Assembly (NCBI GenBank): GCA_035400705.1
Contig: DAOMZV010000020.1
Coordinates: forward strand, 1 to 15,123
Length of the DNA stretch: 15,123 nt
Source: GWC2-40-17 sp035400705
Lineage (GTDB): Bacteria; Patescibacteriota; Patescibacteriia; Magasanikbacterales; UBA10003
Reading direction: 5' to 3'
Made by a program: the position numbers and the translations under genes
In this document: positions 1 through 6,860 of the stretch, piece by piece
How positions within the stretch are numbered: the first letter of the stretch is position 1
Layout of the letters: each line of letters starts with the position of its first letter
The notes under the pieces: generated by a model
Told to the model about the DNA's origin: nothing
The model's database searches: none
The model's input: the letters and a program-made list of their open reading frames with translations, nothing else

Positions 1-1536
1 ACCACACTTAAAACAACTCCTGAGGTGGATAATTCCACTTCGACAGTAGTTTTAGTTCCGGTCCAGGTAATTCTTAATGAAATTTTGCCCAATCCTTTAG
101 GAAATGATCAAGAAGGGGAGTTTATAGAAATTAAAAATTTGAGCTCCGCAAATGTTGATTTGAAGGGATATTATTTGATTAATTCCAGCCGTAAAAAATT
201 TAAATTTACCAGCTCAACTCTTCTTTTGGCCGAAAATTTTTTGGTTGTACCTAGAAGTTTGACTAATTTGTCTTTAAAAAATAATGGCGGGGAAACATTA
301 GAATTTTATAACCCCAGCAATCGTTTGGTGGACAAAATTTTTTACGAGGACCAAGCTCTTGAGGGTGTTTCTTTTGCACGTGCTTCCTCAACTGGGGTAG
401 TCTGGGAATGGAGTACTGTGCCAACACCTGGACAAAACAATATTATTGCTCGCCCCAATACACCTCCCCAGATTATAATTTCTGCTCCAAGTCAAGTTTC
501 AATTGGTGAAGAAATTATTTTAGATGCTTCCGATAGCTATGATATTGATGGTGATAAAATATCTTTTTCTTGGAATTTTGGCGACAAAATTACAGCTGAA
601 GGAGGAATGGTCTCCCATATTTATCAGACTGCTGGTAATAAAACTGTTACTTTAGTTATTGATGATAAAAAAGGTGGGCAAGTTAAAGAAAAAATAAAAG
701 TTGTAGTGGTGCCAGACGAGGAGATGGAAAAAAACGAAACGGCCTCAACTGCTGCTAAAATTAAAAAAACAAAAAATACCGTTAGTGTGAATTCTGCTCT
801 TTCTCAAGTGGCTTTTTTACCTCTAAATACTTTAGTTAAAACTTCTGGAGTAGTTGTTGTGCCGCCACAACTTTTTAGCACTCAAATGTTTTTTATTATT
901 GATTCTGATTCTGGCGCCGGTTTACCAGTATATATGTATAATAAAGATTTTCCTGATTTAAAAACTGGTGATAAGGTGGAAGTTTCAGGAGAATTGGGAA
1001 GTTATTTAGGCACGGTTCGTTTAAAGATAAAAAATAAAACAGATATTGAAATTCTATCAACCAATAATAATATTTCCCCTCAAGTATTATCTCTTAGTGA
1101 TATTGATGAGGATAAATTTTTTTCTTTAGTAAAATTGTCTGGCGAAGTTTTAGAAACTGGTAGTGGTTATTTTTATCTCGGCGACGATCAGGGAGAAATT
1201 AAAATTCAATTCAAAAGTAAAATAGGGATCAAAGGTAAAATTGTTGGGTTAGGTGATCAAGTGGAAGTTGTTGGATTAATCGGTAAAAGCAAGGACACCT
1301 GGGTAGTTTGGCCAAGACAAATTGATGATATTCGGATAACAAAAGTTGCTGCGGCTACAACCACAGATGAAAGTAAAGATCTGGCCGAAAAATATTTAAC
1401 AGCGACTGCTGGTGGTGTAACCAGTTTATTATTAGCTCTATTGGCTAAAAGCAGAGGAGCAATGGCTAGAATGGTAGGAATTGGTTTTTTAAGCAAGGTG
1501 GCTTTTTGGAAAAAAACAGATAAAGACCAAGTCTAA
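1..1536 (+). CDS. Lamin-tail/PKD/OB-domain surface protein (5' partial)
   Basis: Probable extracellular surface protein, binding target unknown. The frame is open to the window edge. A GTG at 25 is the first start-like codon but has no Shine-Dalgarno (SD) sequence, so the true start is probably upstream. Counting from that GTG (503 residues): a lamin-tail domain at about 13-137 (ILNEILPNP, EFIEIKN, LKGYYL); a PKD domain at about 146-229 (DASDSYDIDGD, WNFGD, H.Y..AG..TVTL); a Lys-rich linker; two tandem OB-like modules at about 268-345 and 367-440, each opening LVK-SG and holding a GDxVEV strand; and a short hydrophobic stretch at about 462-474 with a basic tail, perhaps a C-terminal anchor. 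Lamin-tail and PKD domains are common in secreted bacterial proteins. The OB assignment is inferred from the strand pattern and the internal repeat. The next unit, the tRNA pair, has its own promoter. Confidence 0.8.
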   Translation, partial: TTLKTTPEVDNSTSTVVLVPVQVILNEILPNPLGNDQEGEFIEIKNLSSANVDLKGYYLINSSRKKFKFTSSTLLLAENFLVVPRSLTNLSLKNNGGETLEFYNPSNRLVDKIFYEDQALEGVSFARASSTGVVWEWSTVPTPGQNNIIARPNTPPQIIISAPSQVSIGEEIILDASDSYDIDGDKISFSWNFGDKITAEGGMVSHIYQTAGNKTVTLVIDDKKGGQVKEKIKVVVVPDEEMEKNETASTAAKIKKTKNTVSVNSALSQVAFLPLNTLVKTSGVVVVPPQLFSTQMFFIIDSDSGAGLPVYMYNKDFPDLKTGDKVEVSGELGSYLGTVRLKIKNKTDIEILSTNNNISPQVLSLSDIDEDKFFSLVKLSGEVLETGSGYFYLGDDQGEIKIQFKSKIGIKGKIVGLGDQVEVVGLIGKSKDTWVVWPRQIDDIRITKVAAATTTDESKDLAEKYLTATAGGVTSLLLALLAKSRGAMARMVGIGFLSKVAFWKKTDKDQV

Positions 1537-1579
1537 AAAATAATTTTTAAGCTTAAAGAAGATTGGAGAAGATCAGCTC

Positions 1580-1608
1580 TTGACCAAATAACAAATTTAG
1601 AGTATATT
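1580..1608 (+). promoter_or_regulatory. Sigma70-type promoter of the tRNA-Gly/tRNA-fMet unit
   Basis: TTGACC at 1580-1585, a 17-nt spacer and TATATT at 1603-1608. Transcription would start near 1615, about 15 nt before the tRNA-Gly gene. Spacing and box quality are close to consensus. Confidence 0.7.
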
Positions 1609-1629
1609 ATAAGGAGTAATAAAAACCGC

Positions 1630-1704
1630 GCGGGTATCGTATAGCGGCTATTATGTGTCCTTGCCAAGGACAAGATACGGGTTCGACTCCCGTTACCCGC
1701 TCCA
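1630..1704 (+). tRNA. tRNA-Gly(GCC)
   Basis: Cloverleaf: acceptor GCGGGTA (1630-1636) pairs with TACCCGC (1694-1700), T is the discriminator and CCA is encoded (1702-1704). The anticodon stem TGTCC/GGACA encloses loop TTGCCAA with anticodon GCC at 1663-1665. The T arm is ACGGG-TTCGACT-CCCGT. It is cotranscribed with tRNA-fMet, which starts 3 nt later. Confidence 0.95.
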
Positions 1705-1707
1705 TGA

Positions 1708-1783
1708 CGCGGGATAGAGCAATTGGCAGCTCGTCGGGCCCATAACCCGGAGGTTCCCGGTTCGAGTCCGGGTCCCGCAACCA
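1708..1783 (+). tRNA. Initiator tRNA-fMet(CAT)
   Basis: Initiator identity rests on three features: a C1-A72 mismatch (1708/1779) below an otherwise paired acceptor stem, three consecutive G-C pairs next to the anticodon loop (GGG 1736-1738 with CCC 1746-1748), and anticodon CAT at 1741-1743. CCA is encoded at 1781-1783. The D stem is GAGC/GCTC and the T arm CCCGG-TTCGAGT-CCGGG. The anticodon loop is CCCATAA, so position 33 is C (1740) instead of the nearly universal T; see findings. Confidence 0.95.
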
Positions 1784-1786
1784 AAA

Positions 1787-1815
1787 AGTCCTCTGCTTAA
1801 AGTAGGGGATTTTTT
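1787..1815 (+). terminator. Intrinsic terminator of the tRNA pair
   Basis: Ten-pair stem 1787-1796/1802-1811 (with G-T pairs), loop TTAAA, then a T tract. It follows the encoded CCA of tRNA-fMet by 3 nt. Confidence 0.75.
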
Positions 1816-1820
1816 GTATA

Positions 1821-1852
1821 AAAAAACCGCCCTAGGGGGTAACCTGGGGCGG
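1821..1852 (-). terminator. Intrinsic terminator of the TrpF-like gene
   Basis: GC-rich ten-pair stem 1827-1836/1843-1852 with a six-base loop. On the minus strand it is followed by a run of T (A tract 1821-1826 on plus). It lies just past the minus-strand stop at 1859, converging with the tRNA terminator. Confidence 0.85.
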
Positions 1853-1858
1853 AGTTGA

Positions 1859-2626
1859 TTAGTTAAAAAGTTTGTGGGCTTCGATAATATATCTTTTAGC
1901 CATATTCCAATCAATCGGGTCAAGAGCGTTGCCACTAGGACGCAGTCGTCCTTGTGCATCAATGCTGATTTCTGGCAAAACTTTCACTAGCGGTTTAACC
2001 AGTTGAAGTGTTTCCGGTCCGAGACCACCAGCTGCTCCAATTCCTAAGGTGGGAAATTTTTTTCTTATCATCATAACAAAGGGGATAAGGGATTCGGCAT
2101 CCATCCCTAGACCTCTGCCCATACTTTTATCAAGGAGTACCCTCTGGATTACACCCTGATATTTTTCTAGGCGTTCAGCCAATTGTTCCGGTTTATCATT
2201 GATATCTTCAAAGGCATTTCTGCCGATTTGTAGAATTATTTCAATGTCCGCACAGAATGCCTTAATCCCATTTTTTAATTCTGTGGGATCTGGCCAAATC
2301 ATATCAAGTTGTAAAGCACGAATACCTTGTCCTCCAAAACAAATTGCCCTAAAGATATTTTTTTCCAGCTGAGGATTATTCTCGTAGTCAACATAATGCA
2401 AACAGTTGTAAGTCTCCTCTGAGGAAAAAATATCAGCGACCGTTTCTTTGGGAGGGAACACCTGTTGCCATTTGTTAGGAAGCTCATTAAGAGTTTTGTA
2501 GCTCATCATGACTCCCACATGTAATTTCCGATTGGATTCATGGGGTTGATAAACCTCAAATATACGCAGTATTTCCTGAACTTGTTCAAAGTTGGTGAAA
2601 TCGGTGATGCCAATATACGGAAACAT
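1859..2626 (-). CDS. TrpF-like TIM-barrel protein of unknown function
   Basis: 255 residues. Eight strand-like segments alternate with helices (IGITDF, HVGVMMS, LHYVDY, LQLDMIW, IILQIG, RVLLDK, LGIGAAGGLGPE, ISIDAQG), fitting a (beta/alpha)8 barrel. The C-terminal third resembles phosphoribosylanthranilate isomerase (TrpF): a LLD strand with Asp followed by a Gly-rich loop, an AAGGLGPET phosphate-type loop, and an I-S-I-D-A-Q-G strand where TrpF has VDVSSG. The first strand lacks the catalytic Cys that TrpF carries (KICG), and no trp genes are nearby, so TrpF activity is doubtful; a related sugar-phosphate or nucleotide barrel is likelier. The start is well supported: SD AAGGAG lies 7 nt before ATG, with a near-consensus promoter upstream and a terminator downstream, making a single-gene unit. 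Family assignment is by eye. Confidence 0.75.
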   Translation of the reverse strand: MFPYIGITDFTNFEQVQEILRIFEVYQPHESNRKLHVGVMMSYKTLNELPNKWQQVFPPKETVADIFSSEETYNCLHYVDYENNPQLEKNIFRAICFGGQGIRALQLDMIWPDPTELKNGIKAFCADIEIILQIGRNAFEDINDKPEQLAERLEKYQGVIQRVLLDKSMGRGLGMDAESLIPFVMMIRKKFPTLGIGAAGGLGPETLQLVKPLVKVLPEISIDAQGRLRPSGNALDPIDWNMAKRYIIEAHKLFN

Positions 2627-2677
2627 TCTTGTTCTCCTTGTTCACGGTTCGTTTTAAGGAACAAATGCTAACTTAAA

Positions 2678-2706
2678 ATTATGGCATTTTTAATTTTTTT
2701 TGTCAA
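2678..2706 (-). promoter_or_regulatory. Strong sigma70-type promoter of the TrpF-like gene
   Basis: On the minus strand: perfect TTGACA (2706-2701), 17-nt spacer, CATAAT (2683-2678). Transcription would start near 2671, giving a leader of about 45 nt with an SD sequence. Confidence 0.8.
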
Positions 2707-2797
2707 TCTAATTTAACTAAGACTTAATCTTGCCTGTTATTCTTTTTTATGCTAAGGTGGCGAGTGGTTAGGCTCTTTAAAATTCAAAAATGGTGAA

Positions 2798-3679
2798 ATG
2801 ATGAGAAAAATAATTGACATTCATGCCCACACCAGCGAGCACGCGATGCGTGGCTTGCATGTAACTAGTGCTGGGTTAGAAGATTTGGAAAGTTTTGCTG
2901 AAGGATATAATGTTGCCCGCATCGTTCTGATGGCCACTTATTTCCCTTTTAAGGGGACAGGTTTGACCAATGAAGATTTATTGGGAAGACTTTATGGCGA
3001 CCGAAGTTTGTTTCTGCCATTTGGCAGTTTGGATGTGATGAATAATTTCACCGAGGGTCTGTCAAAATTGTCTAAGCTGGCTGAAGAAAAAAAGATTGCT
3101 GGGGTTAAAATTTATCCTGGCTACCAAAATTTTTGTCCCTCGGATCCCACTTTCTTTTCTTTGTACTCTCTGGCCGAAGAATTTAATTTGTCAGTGGCTA
3201 TTCATACTGGAGAATTGCATCATTGCTGTTCTCGTGAGCAGCGTGAACAGGGGAATAGAAAGTGTCGACGTAATAATTGCCCGATTGATCAGCTGGGTCA
3301 TTTGGCCGAACCTTGTCAAATGATAGGAGCAATTAAGGCTTTTCCTCGCGTCAACTTTATTTTGGCGCATTTGGGCAACCCTTATTTTTCTCAAGTTAGG
3401 GATGCCATCAGTCTTTTTCCCAATGTTTACACAGATATCTCAGGACAGTTTTTGTCTGGTACTGAAGAAGACACTGAGGAATATAGACAGTTTGTCGTCG
3501 AACAAATTAGACAGATTCTGCGGGTGCCTCGAGGAATTGACCGACTAATGTTTGGAACTGATTTTCCTATTCAGTCATACGCCGATTCCATCGCTTTAGT
3601 TAAGGCGCTGCATCTTTCGGTTGAAGACGAAGAAAAAATATTTTATGGTAATGCAGCTAGGCTTTTAGGCCTAAGTTAA
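2798..3679 (+). CDS. Amidohydrolase_2-type metal-dependent hydrolase
   Basis: 293 residues, cytosolic, no signal peptide. The metal-site pattern of the amidohydrolase_2 (ACMSD-like) family is complete: HAH at 9-11, H136 in IHTGE, H191 in ILAHLG, and D255 in FGTDFP; GVKIYP (102-107) is also typical. These enzymes use a zinc-type ion to hydrolyse or decarboxylate small acids, amides or lactones; the substrate cannot be read here. After the H136 strand sits an unusual Cys/His-rich insertion (141-161: HHCC, then C156 and C161). The start is uncertain: ATGATG at 2798-2803 with only a weak GGTG before it. A weak promoter may lie at 2724-2753 (TTAATC, 18 nt, TATGCT). coaB starts 9 nt after the stop with its SD overlapping the stop codon, so the three genes form an operon and a substrate linked to pantothenate or CoA metabolism is possible. 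Confidence 0.85.
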   Translation: MMRKIIDIHAHTSEHAMRGLHVTSAGLEDLESFAEGYNVARIVLMATYFPFKGTGLTNEDLLGRLYGDRSLFLPFGSLDVMNNFTEGLSKLSKLAEEKKIAGVKIYPGYQNFCPSDPTFFSLYSLAEEFNLSVAIHTGELHHCCSREQREQGNRKCRRNNCPIDQLGHLAEPCQMIGAIKAFPRVNFILAHLGNPYFSQVRDAISLFPNVYTDISGQFLSGTEEDTEEYRQFVVEQIRQILRVPRGIDRLMFGTDFPIQSYADSIALVKALHLSVEDEEKIFYGNAARLLGLS

Positions 3680-3688
3680 GGAGACAAG

Positions 3689-4399
3689 ATGACGGAAAAG
3701 AAACGGGCTTTGGTTACAGCCGGTGCTACTTTAGTGCCGATTGATCAGGTAAGAGCTATTACCAACATTTTTAAGGGCAAAACTGGCACAGAAATTGCCA
3801 AGACCTTGCTGGATTTTGGTTGGGAGGTAACTCTGGTTACTTCCAATCCCGGTTTGGTTGAGGCTATAATTGATCGTCATTTGGAAGATTGGGAAAAACC
3901 TTTGTCTCAAGTGAAACTGAAGGTTGTACCTTATAAAACTTTTGATGATCTGGCAGCAATTTTGGAAGAAGAAATTAGAGGTAGTTATTATGATTTGGTG
4001 GTTCATTCTGCCGCTGTCAGTGATTACAAAGTGACGGGTGTTTCGGCGATGGATGAATTGGGTCAGCTGCATTCAGTTGATGCCAGTACTAAAATTTCTT
4101 CTACCTGTCCTAAGCTGTATCTAGAACTTTCTCCTACACCTAAGTTGATTGATCAGTTCCGAAAGTGGGGATTTGAAGGTTTGTTAGTGAAATTTAAGTT
4201 GCAGGTGGGTAAGACCGACGGAGAACTTTTGCGGATTGCTAAAGATAGTCTGCTTTCTTCAAAGGCCGATTTGATTGTGGCTAATTGTTTGGAATGGGCT
4301 GATCGTTATGCCTACGTGGTTGATGCTTGCGGCGATTCAAAAAGTGTTTCGCGTTCAGCTATTGGTGTGTCCATCCATATGTATTGGCAGGAGCATTAA
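3689..4399 (+). CDS. coaB: Phosphopantothenate-cysteine ligase, stand-alone CoaB
   Basis: 236 residues. Joins 4'-phosphopantothenate to cysteine using a nucleotide triphosphate, in the cytosol, in coenzyme A synthesis. Family signatures: VTAGAT (9-14), PIDQVR.ITN (17-26, keeping the conserved Asn), HSAAVSDYKV (106-115), KISS with its Lys (135-138), SPTPKLI (148-154), VKFKL (167-171) and KADLIVAN (192-199). Most bacteria fuse this domain behind CoaC (coaBC, about 400 residues). The free-standing form, with HS-AVSDY and KISST, recalls the separate CoaB of streptococci and enterococci, some of which prefer CTP. The loop after ITN reads FKGKTG instead of the usual SSGKMG. SD AAGGAG sits 5 nt before ATG and overlaps the preceding stop. 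coaC follows 5 nt downstream. Confidence 0.92.
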   Translation: MTEKKRALVTAGATLVPIDQVRAITNIFKGKTGTEIAKTLLDFGWEVTLVTSNPGLVEAIIDRHLEDWEKPLSQVKLKVVPYKTFDDLAAILEEEIRGSYYDLVVHSAAVSDYKVTGVSAMDELGQLHSVDASTKISSTCPKLYLELSPTPKLIDQFRKWGFEGLLVKFKLQVGKTDGELLRIAKDSLLSSKADLIVANCLEWADRYAYVVDACGDSKSVSRSAIGVSIHMYWQEH

Positions 4400-4404
4400 T
4401 TAAA

Positions 4405-4953
4405 ATGAACGTTTTGTTGGGTGTGACTGGTTCTGTGGCCGCTACTTTAACTAAAAAAATGGTGGAGGCGCTGCAGGAAGCGGGTTATGAGCCGGAAGTT
4501 ATCCTAACTCGTTCGGCGGAATATTTTGTACCGCGAAAATGTTTGGGAGTTCCGGTTTATGATCAAAATAGCGAATGGCCTCAGGAATGTTATGCTAAGG
4601 ATGACGAAATTCTGCATATCAAATTGCGGGACTGGGCTGAGGCTTTAGTTATCGCTCCTTTGAGTGCTAATACTTTGGCTAAATTAGCTGCTGGCCAAGC
4701 GGATAATCTGTTAACTTGTGTGTTTTTGGCTTGGGATAAAAAAAAGCCAATAATTTTGGCACCAGCCATGAATACTAAGATGTGGGAAAATCCATTGGTT
4801 CAGCGTAATTTGCTGGTTCTGGTAGTTAATTTGTCCTTGGCGGGGTACACTGTAAAAGTGATTGAACCAATTGCCAAAAAATTGGATTGCGGCGAAGAAG
4901 GCATTGGCGCGATGGCCGAGATTGCCGACATTATTAAAGCTATTAAATCTTAA
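4405..4953 (+). CDS. coaC: Phosphopantothenoylcysteine decarboxylase, stand-alone CoaC
   Basis: 182 residues. FMN-dependent decarboxylation of phosphopantothenoylcysteine to 4'-phosphopantetheine, the step after CoaB. Flavoprotein-fold signatures: GVTGSVAA (6-13), catalytic His in LHIKLRDWAEA (H71), PLSANTLAKLAAG (85-97, usually PASANT), PAMNTKMW (120-127, the PxMNxxMW substrate clamp) and DCGEEGIGAM (161-170, holding the reactive Cys of the mobile flap). Length matches single-domain CoaC. Start: the frame is open further upstream inside coaB, but ATG at 4405 gives the expected GVTGS N-terminus, with AGGAG at 4389-4393 inside the end of coaB. Last gene of the operon, with a strong terminator after it. 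Confidence 0.93.
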   Translation: MNVLLGVTGSVAATLTKKMVEALQEAGYEPEVILTRSAEYFVPRKCLGVPVYDQNSEWPQECYAKDDEILHIKLRDWAEALVIAPLSANTLAKLAAGQADNLLTCVFLAWDKKKPIILAPAMNTKMWENPLVQRNLLVLVVNLSLAGYTVKVIEPIAKKLDCGEEGIGAMAEIADIIKAIKS

Positions 4954-4964
4954 ATTTTAACTTT

Positions 4965-4998
4965 AAGGCTCTGACGAATAACTTCGTCGGAGCTTTTT
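4965..4998 (+). terminator. Intrinsic terminator of the amidohydrolase-coaB-coaC operon
   Basis: Fourteen-pair stem 4965-4978/4983-4996 with a TAAC loop, running into a T tract. Confidence 0.9.
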
Positions 4999-5013
4999 AT
5001 TTTGATTTTTTTT

Positions 5014-5022
5014 TGATACGAT
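5014..5022 (+). promoter_or_regulatory. Possible extended -10 promoter for the membrane glycosyltransferase
   Basis: TGA-TACGAT (5014-5022), 17 nt before ATG 5040, so a leader of about 10 nt. There is no good -35 box. Confidence 0.4.
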
Positions 5023-5039
5023 AAGTCTATCTTTAGTCT

Positions 5040-6559
5040 ATGAAAATAATAAAATATTTTAAAAAAAATTGGTTTTTTTGTTTTTTATTTTTGGTGGTTG
5101 TAATAATTTTTTTTGTTTTACGATTTCACAATATCCGAATTTACAATACTTGGTGGGCGGATGATGGCGGCGGTCATATTCAATATGAACAAACTATTTT
5201 ACAGTCTCATCGATTACCGACTCCAGTGGAAACTTATTTATCTTGGCACGAACCAGGTTTTTATTTCCTTTTGGCTGGCTGGGTAGGTGTGGGCCAGAGG
5301 TTGGGTTTTACCAGTATTGATTGGTGGGCCAGTTTGAATATTGTGGTCAATTTATTTTTTTTGGTGGTGATTTGTTTTTTATCTTATTTTTATTTGGAAA
5401 TTAAAAATCAGTGGTTGGCTTTGTTAAATGTTTTTATTTTTTCCATTTTGTTTGTTAGTGTTAAATTGTCGGCCTATGTTAATAATGAGTTATTAAATCA
5501 GACCTTAATTTTGTTATTGATTTTTCTTTTTTATCGCTGGCGATTATTAGCGCCACAAAAAAATAAAATGGTTTTGTTTTGGTCACTTATTTTAGGTTTG
5601 GCTTTGTTGATTAAATTAACTTCTTTTATCGTTTTGGCAGCAGCCTTAATTATCTGGTTGGTTGAATTAATCCGACAGAAGAAAAAATTTTTGTTTTATT
5701 ATTTGGCTATTTGTTTGGTAGTGGTGGGAACTCTAAATTTTCCTTGGTTGTTTTACAAAAATCAACATTTTGGCCAAACTTTTTCCATCAATCTTTACGA
5801 AACCTTGCCTAAACAAAACGTAATAACTTCTGAAGCTTGGCACTATTTTTTCAATTTTAATTATCATTTTGTAATTGACCGTCCTTATTGGTTTAGCTTA
5901 CCTCATTCTTATTGGACAGTGTTGATTAGTGATACTTTTGGTGATTATTATAATTTATTCAATAATGTTGATCGGATTAACGCCTTGCCGGATAATCAAA
6001 AAATTTTAATTGATAATGGTCGTTTTACCACTCCTCAATTATGGGGAACTCTGCTTTGGACTAACCGTGTTGGGTTAGTTGTTTATTTAATTTGGTTGGT
6101 TGGTTTAATCGGTTGGCTGATTGGTTGGTGGCGACAGAAAAAATATCAGCCTTATATAATTTTTTTACTGTTGGCNNNNNNNNNNNNNNNNNNNNNNNNN
6201 NNNNNNNNNNNNNNNNNNNNNNNNNNNNNNNNNNNNNNNNNNNNNNNNNNNNNNNNNNNNNNNNNNNNNNNNNNNTTGGTTGGTGGCGACAGAAAAAATA
6301 TCAGCCTTATATAATTTTTTTACTGTTGGCCTTGTTTGGCGGTTGGGCCGCTTTGTTATTTAATAATTTACGATTGCCTTATTTGGAGCGAGGAGTTTTA
6401 AAAGCCCATTTTATTTATTTTACTTTTCCCATTTTAACCTTATTGTCTTATGCTTGGTGGTTTAAAGCAATTAAAAATAAATGGTTGTTAATTTTAATTA
6501 CGGTTGGGCCATTTTTAGCCTATTTAATTATTGCTTGGCCCATGTTATTTATGCAGTAA
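5040..6559 (+). CDS. GT-C/PMT-like polytopic membrane glycosyltransferase (split by a false gap)
   Basis: Integral membrane protein resembling dolichyl/undecaprenyl-phosphate sugar transferases (GT39/ArnT-like), which move a sugar from a lipid carrier on the outer face of the membrane. After a basic N-terminus and a first membrane helix (about 11-28) comes the acidic first-loop motif WWADDGGGH (38-46), typical of these enzymes, then SWHEPGFYFLLAG (68-80) and many hydrophobic helices. The 100 N at 6176-6275 are spurious: the 55 bases before them (6121-6175) are identical to the 55 after (6276-6330). Merging the overlap removes 155 bases and leaves one frame of 455 codons including TAA, so the intact protein is 454 residues. 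Both sides are in the same codon phase. No SD. Acceptor unknown; neighbours do not help. Confidence 0.8.
6121..6330. other. Spurious scaffold gap flanked by an identical 55-base contig overlap
   Basis: 6121-6175 and 6276-6330 are the same 55 bases, with exactly 100 N (6176-6275) between them. The two contigs overlap and were not merged. This is an assembly product, not a biological repeat. Confidence 0.95.
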
Positions 6560-6575
6560 CTTTTTGTTAAAAAGA

Positions 6576-6604
6576 TTGATTTTTAAGATAACTTTTGTTA
6601 GATT
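6576..6604 (+). promoter_or_regulatory. Promoter of tRNA-Ser
   Basis: TTGATT (6576-6581), 17-nt spacer, TAGATT (6599-6604) with an extended TGT (6596-6598). Transcription would start within about 2 nt of the mature tRNA 5' end at 6613. Confidence 0.65.
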
Positions 6605-6612
6605 ATTAGCGT

Positions 6613-6702
6613 GGTGGGGTGGCAGAGTGGTCGAATGCGGCGGTCTCGAACACCGCTATACCCGCAAGGGTATCGTGAGTTCAAATCTCACCCCCACCGC
6701 CA
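6613..6702 (+). tRNA. tRNA-Ser(CGA)
   Basis: Acceptor GGTGGGG (6613-6619) pairs with CCCCACC (6692-6698), discriminator G, encoded CCA (6700-6702). Anticodon stem GCGGT/ACCGC encloses CTCGAAC, anticodon CGA at 6647-6649 (reads UCG). A long variable arm (ATACCC-GCAA-GGGTAT) marks class II serine type. T arm GTGAG-TTCAAAT-CTCAC. Confidence 0.95.
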
Positions 6703-6704
6703 TT

Positions 6705-6735
6705 AAAAAAGAACCTGTTGAAAGGGTTCTTTTTT
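6705..6735 (+). terminator. Intrinsic terminator of tRNA-Ser
   Basis: Stem 6705-6715/6725-6735 (A6-GAACC with GGTTC-T6), loop of nine bases. The A and T arms make it potentially bidirectional. Confidence 0.85.
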
Positions 6736-6762
6736 AATTGATGTTTAGCTTGTATTAGTTTG

Positions 6763-6791
6763 TTGACTTTTTAAGCAAATATCGCTAGGAT
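6763..6791 (+). promoter_or_regulatory. Promoter of the 258-residue orphan gene, with a leader hairpin downstream
   Basis: TTGACT (6763-6768), 17-nt spacer, TAGGAT (6786-6791). The leader of about 60 nt contains a small hairpin, TAAGAC (6804-6809) pairing with GTCTTA (6816-6821), before the SD. Confidence 0.65.
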
Positions 6792-6860
6792 GACTGGGTA
6801 TTGTAAGACTTTGCGGTCTTATAATTTAAAATGTACTTTAAATAACAAGGAGAAAGCATA

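Noticed and set aside
1546..1557. AT-rich palindrome around AAGCTT after the first gene as a terminator
   Set aside because: No GC-rich stem and no loop or T tract of terminator type.
1533..1962. Minus-strand open frames of 83 and 89 residues across the tRNA pair, with peptides such as GLEPGTSG and NGSRTRI
   Set aside because: They are translations of the antisense of tRNA-Gly and tRNA-fMet; such peptides are a well-known class of spurious database proteins. No SD or start context.
2790..2801. Four-codon frame ATG-GTG-AAA-TGA overlapping the amidohydrolase start as a translational-coupling leader
   Set aside because: Too short to separate from chance and without an SD of its own.
4327..4404. 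Upstream extension of coaC inside coaB
   Set aside because: It overlaps coaB by more than 70 bases and adds residues not found in CoaC; ATG 4405 matches the family N-terminus.
6121..6330. Direct 55-base repeat that could be a duplication or mobile-element trace
   Set aside because: The copies flank a 100-N placeholder exactly and merging restores one reading frame, so it is a contig overlap.
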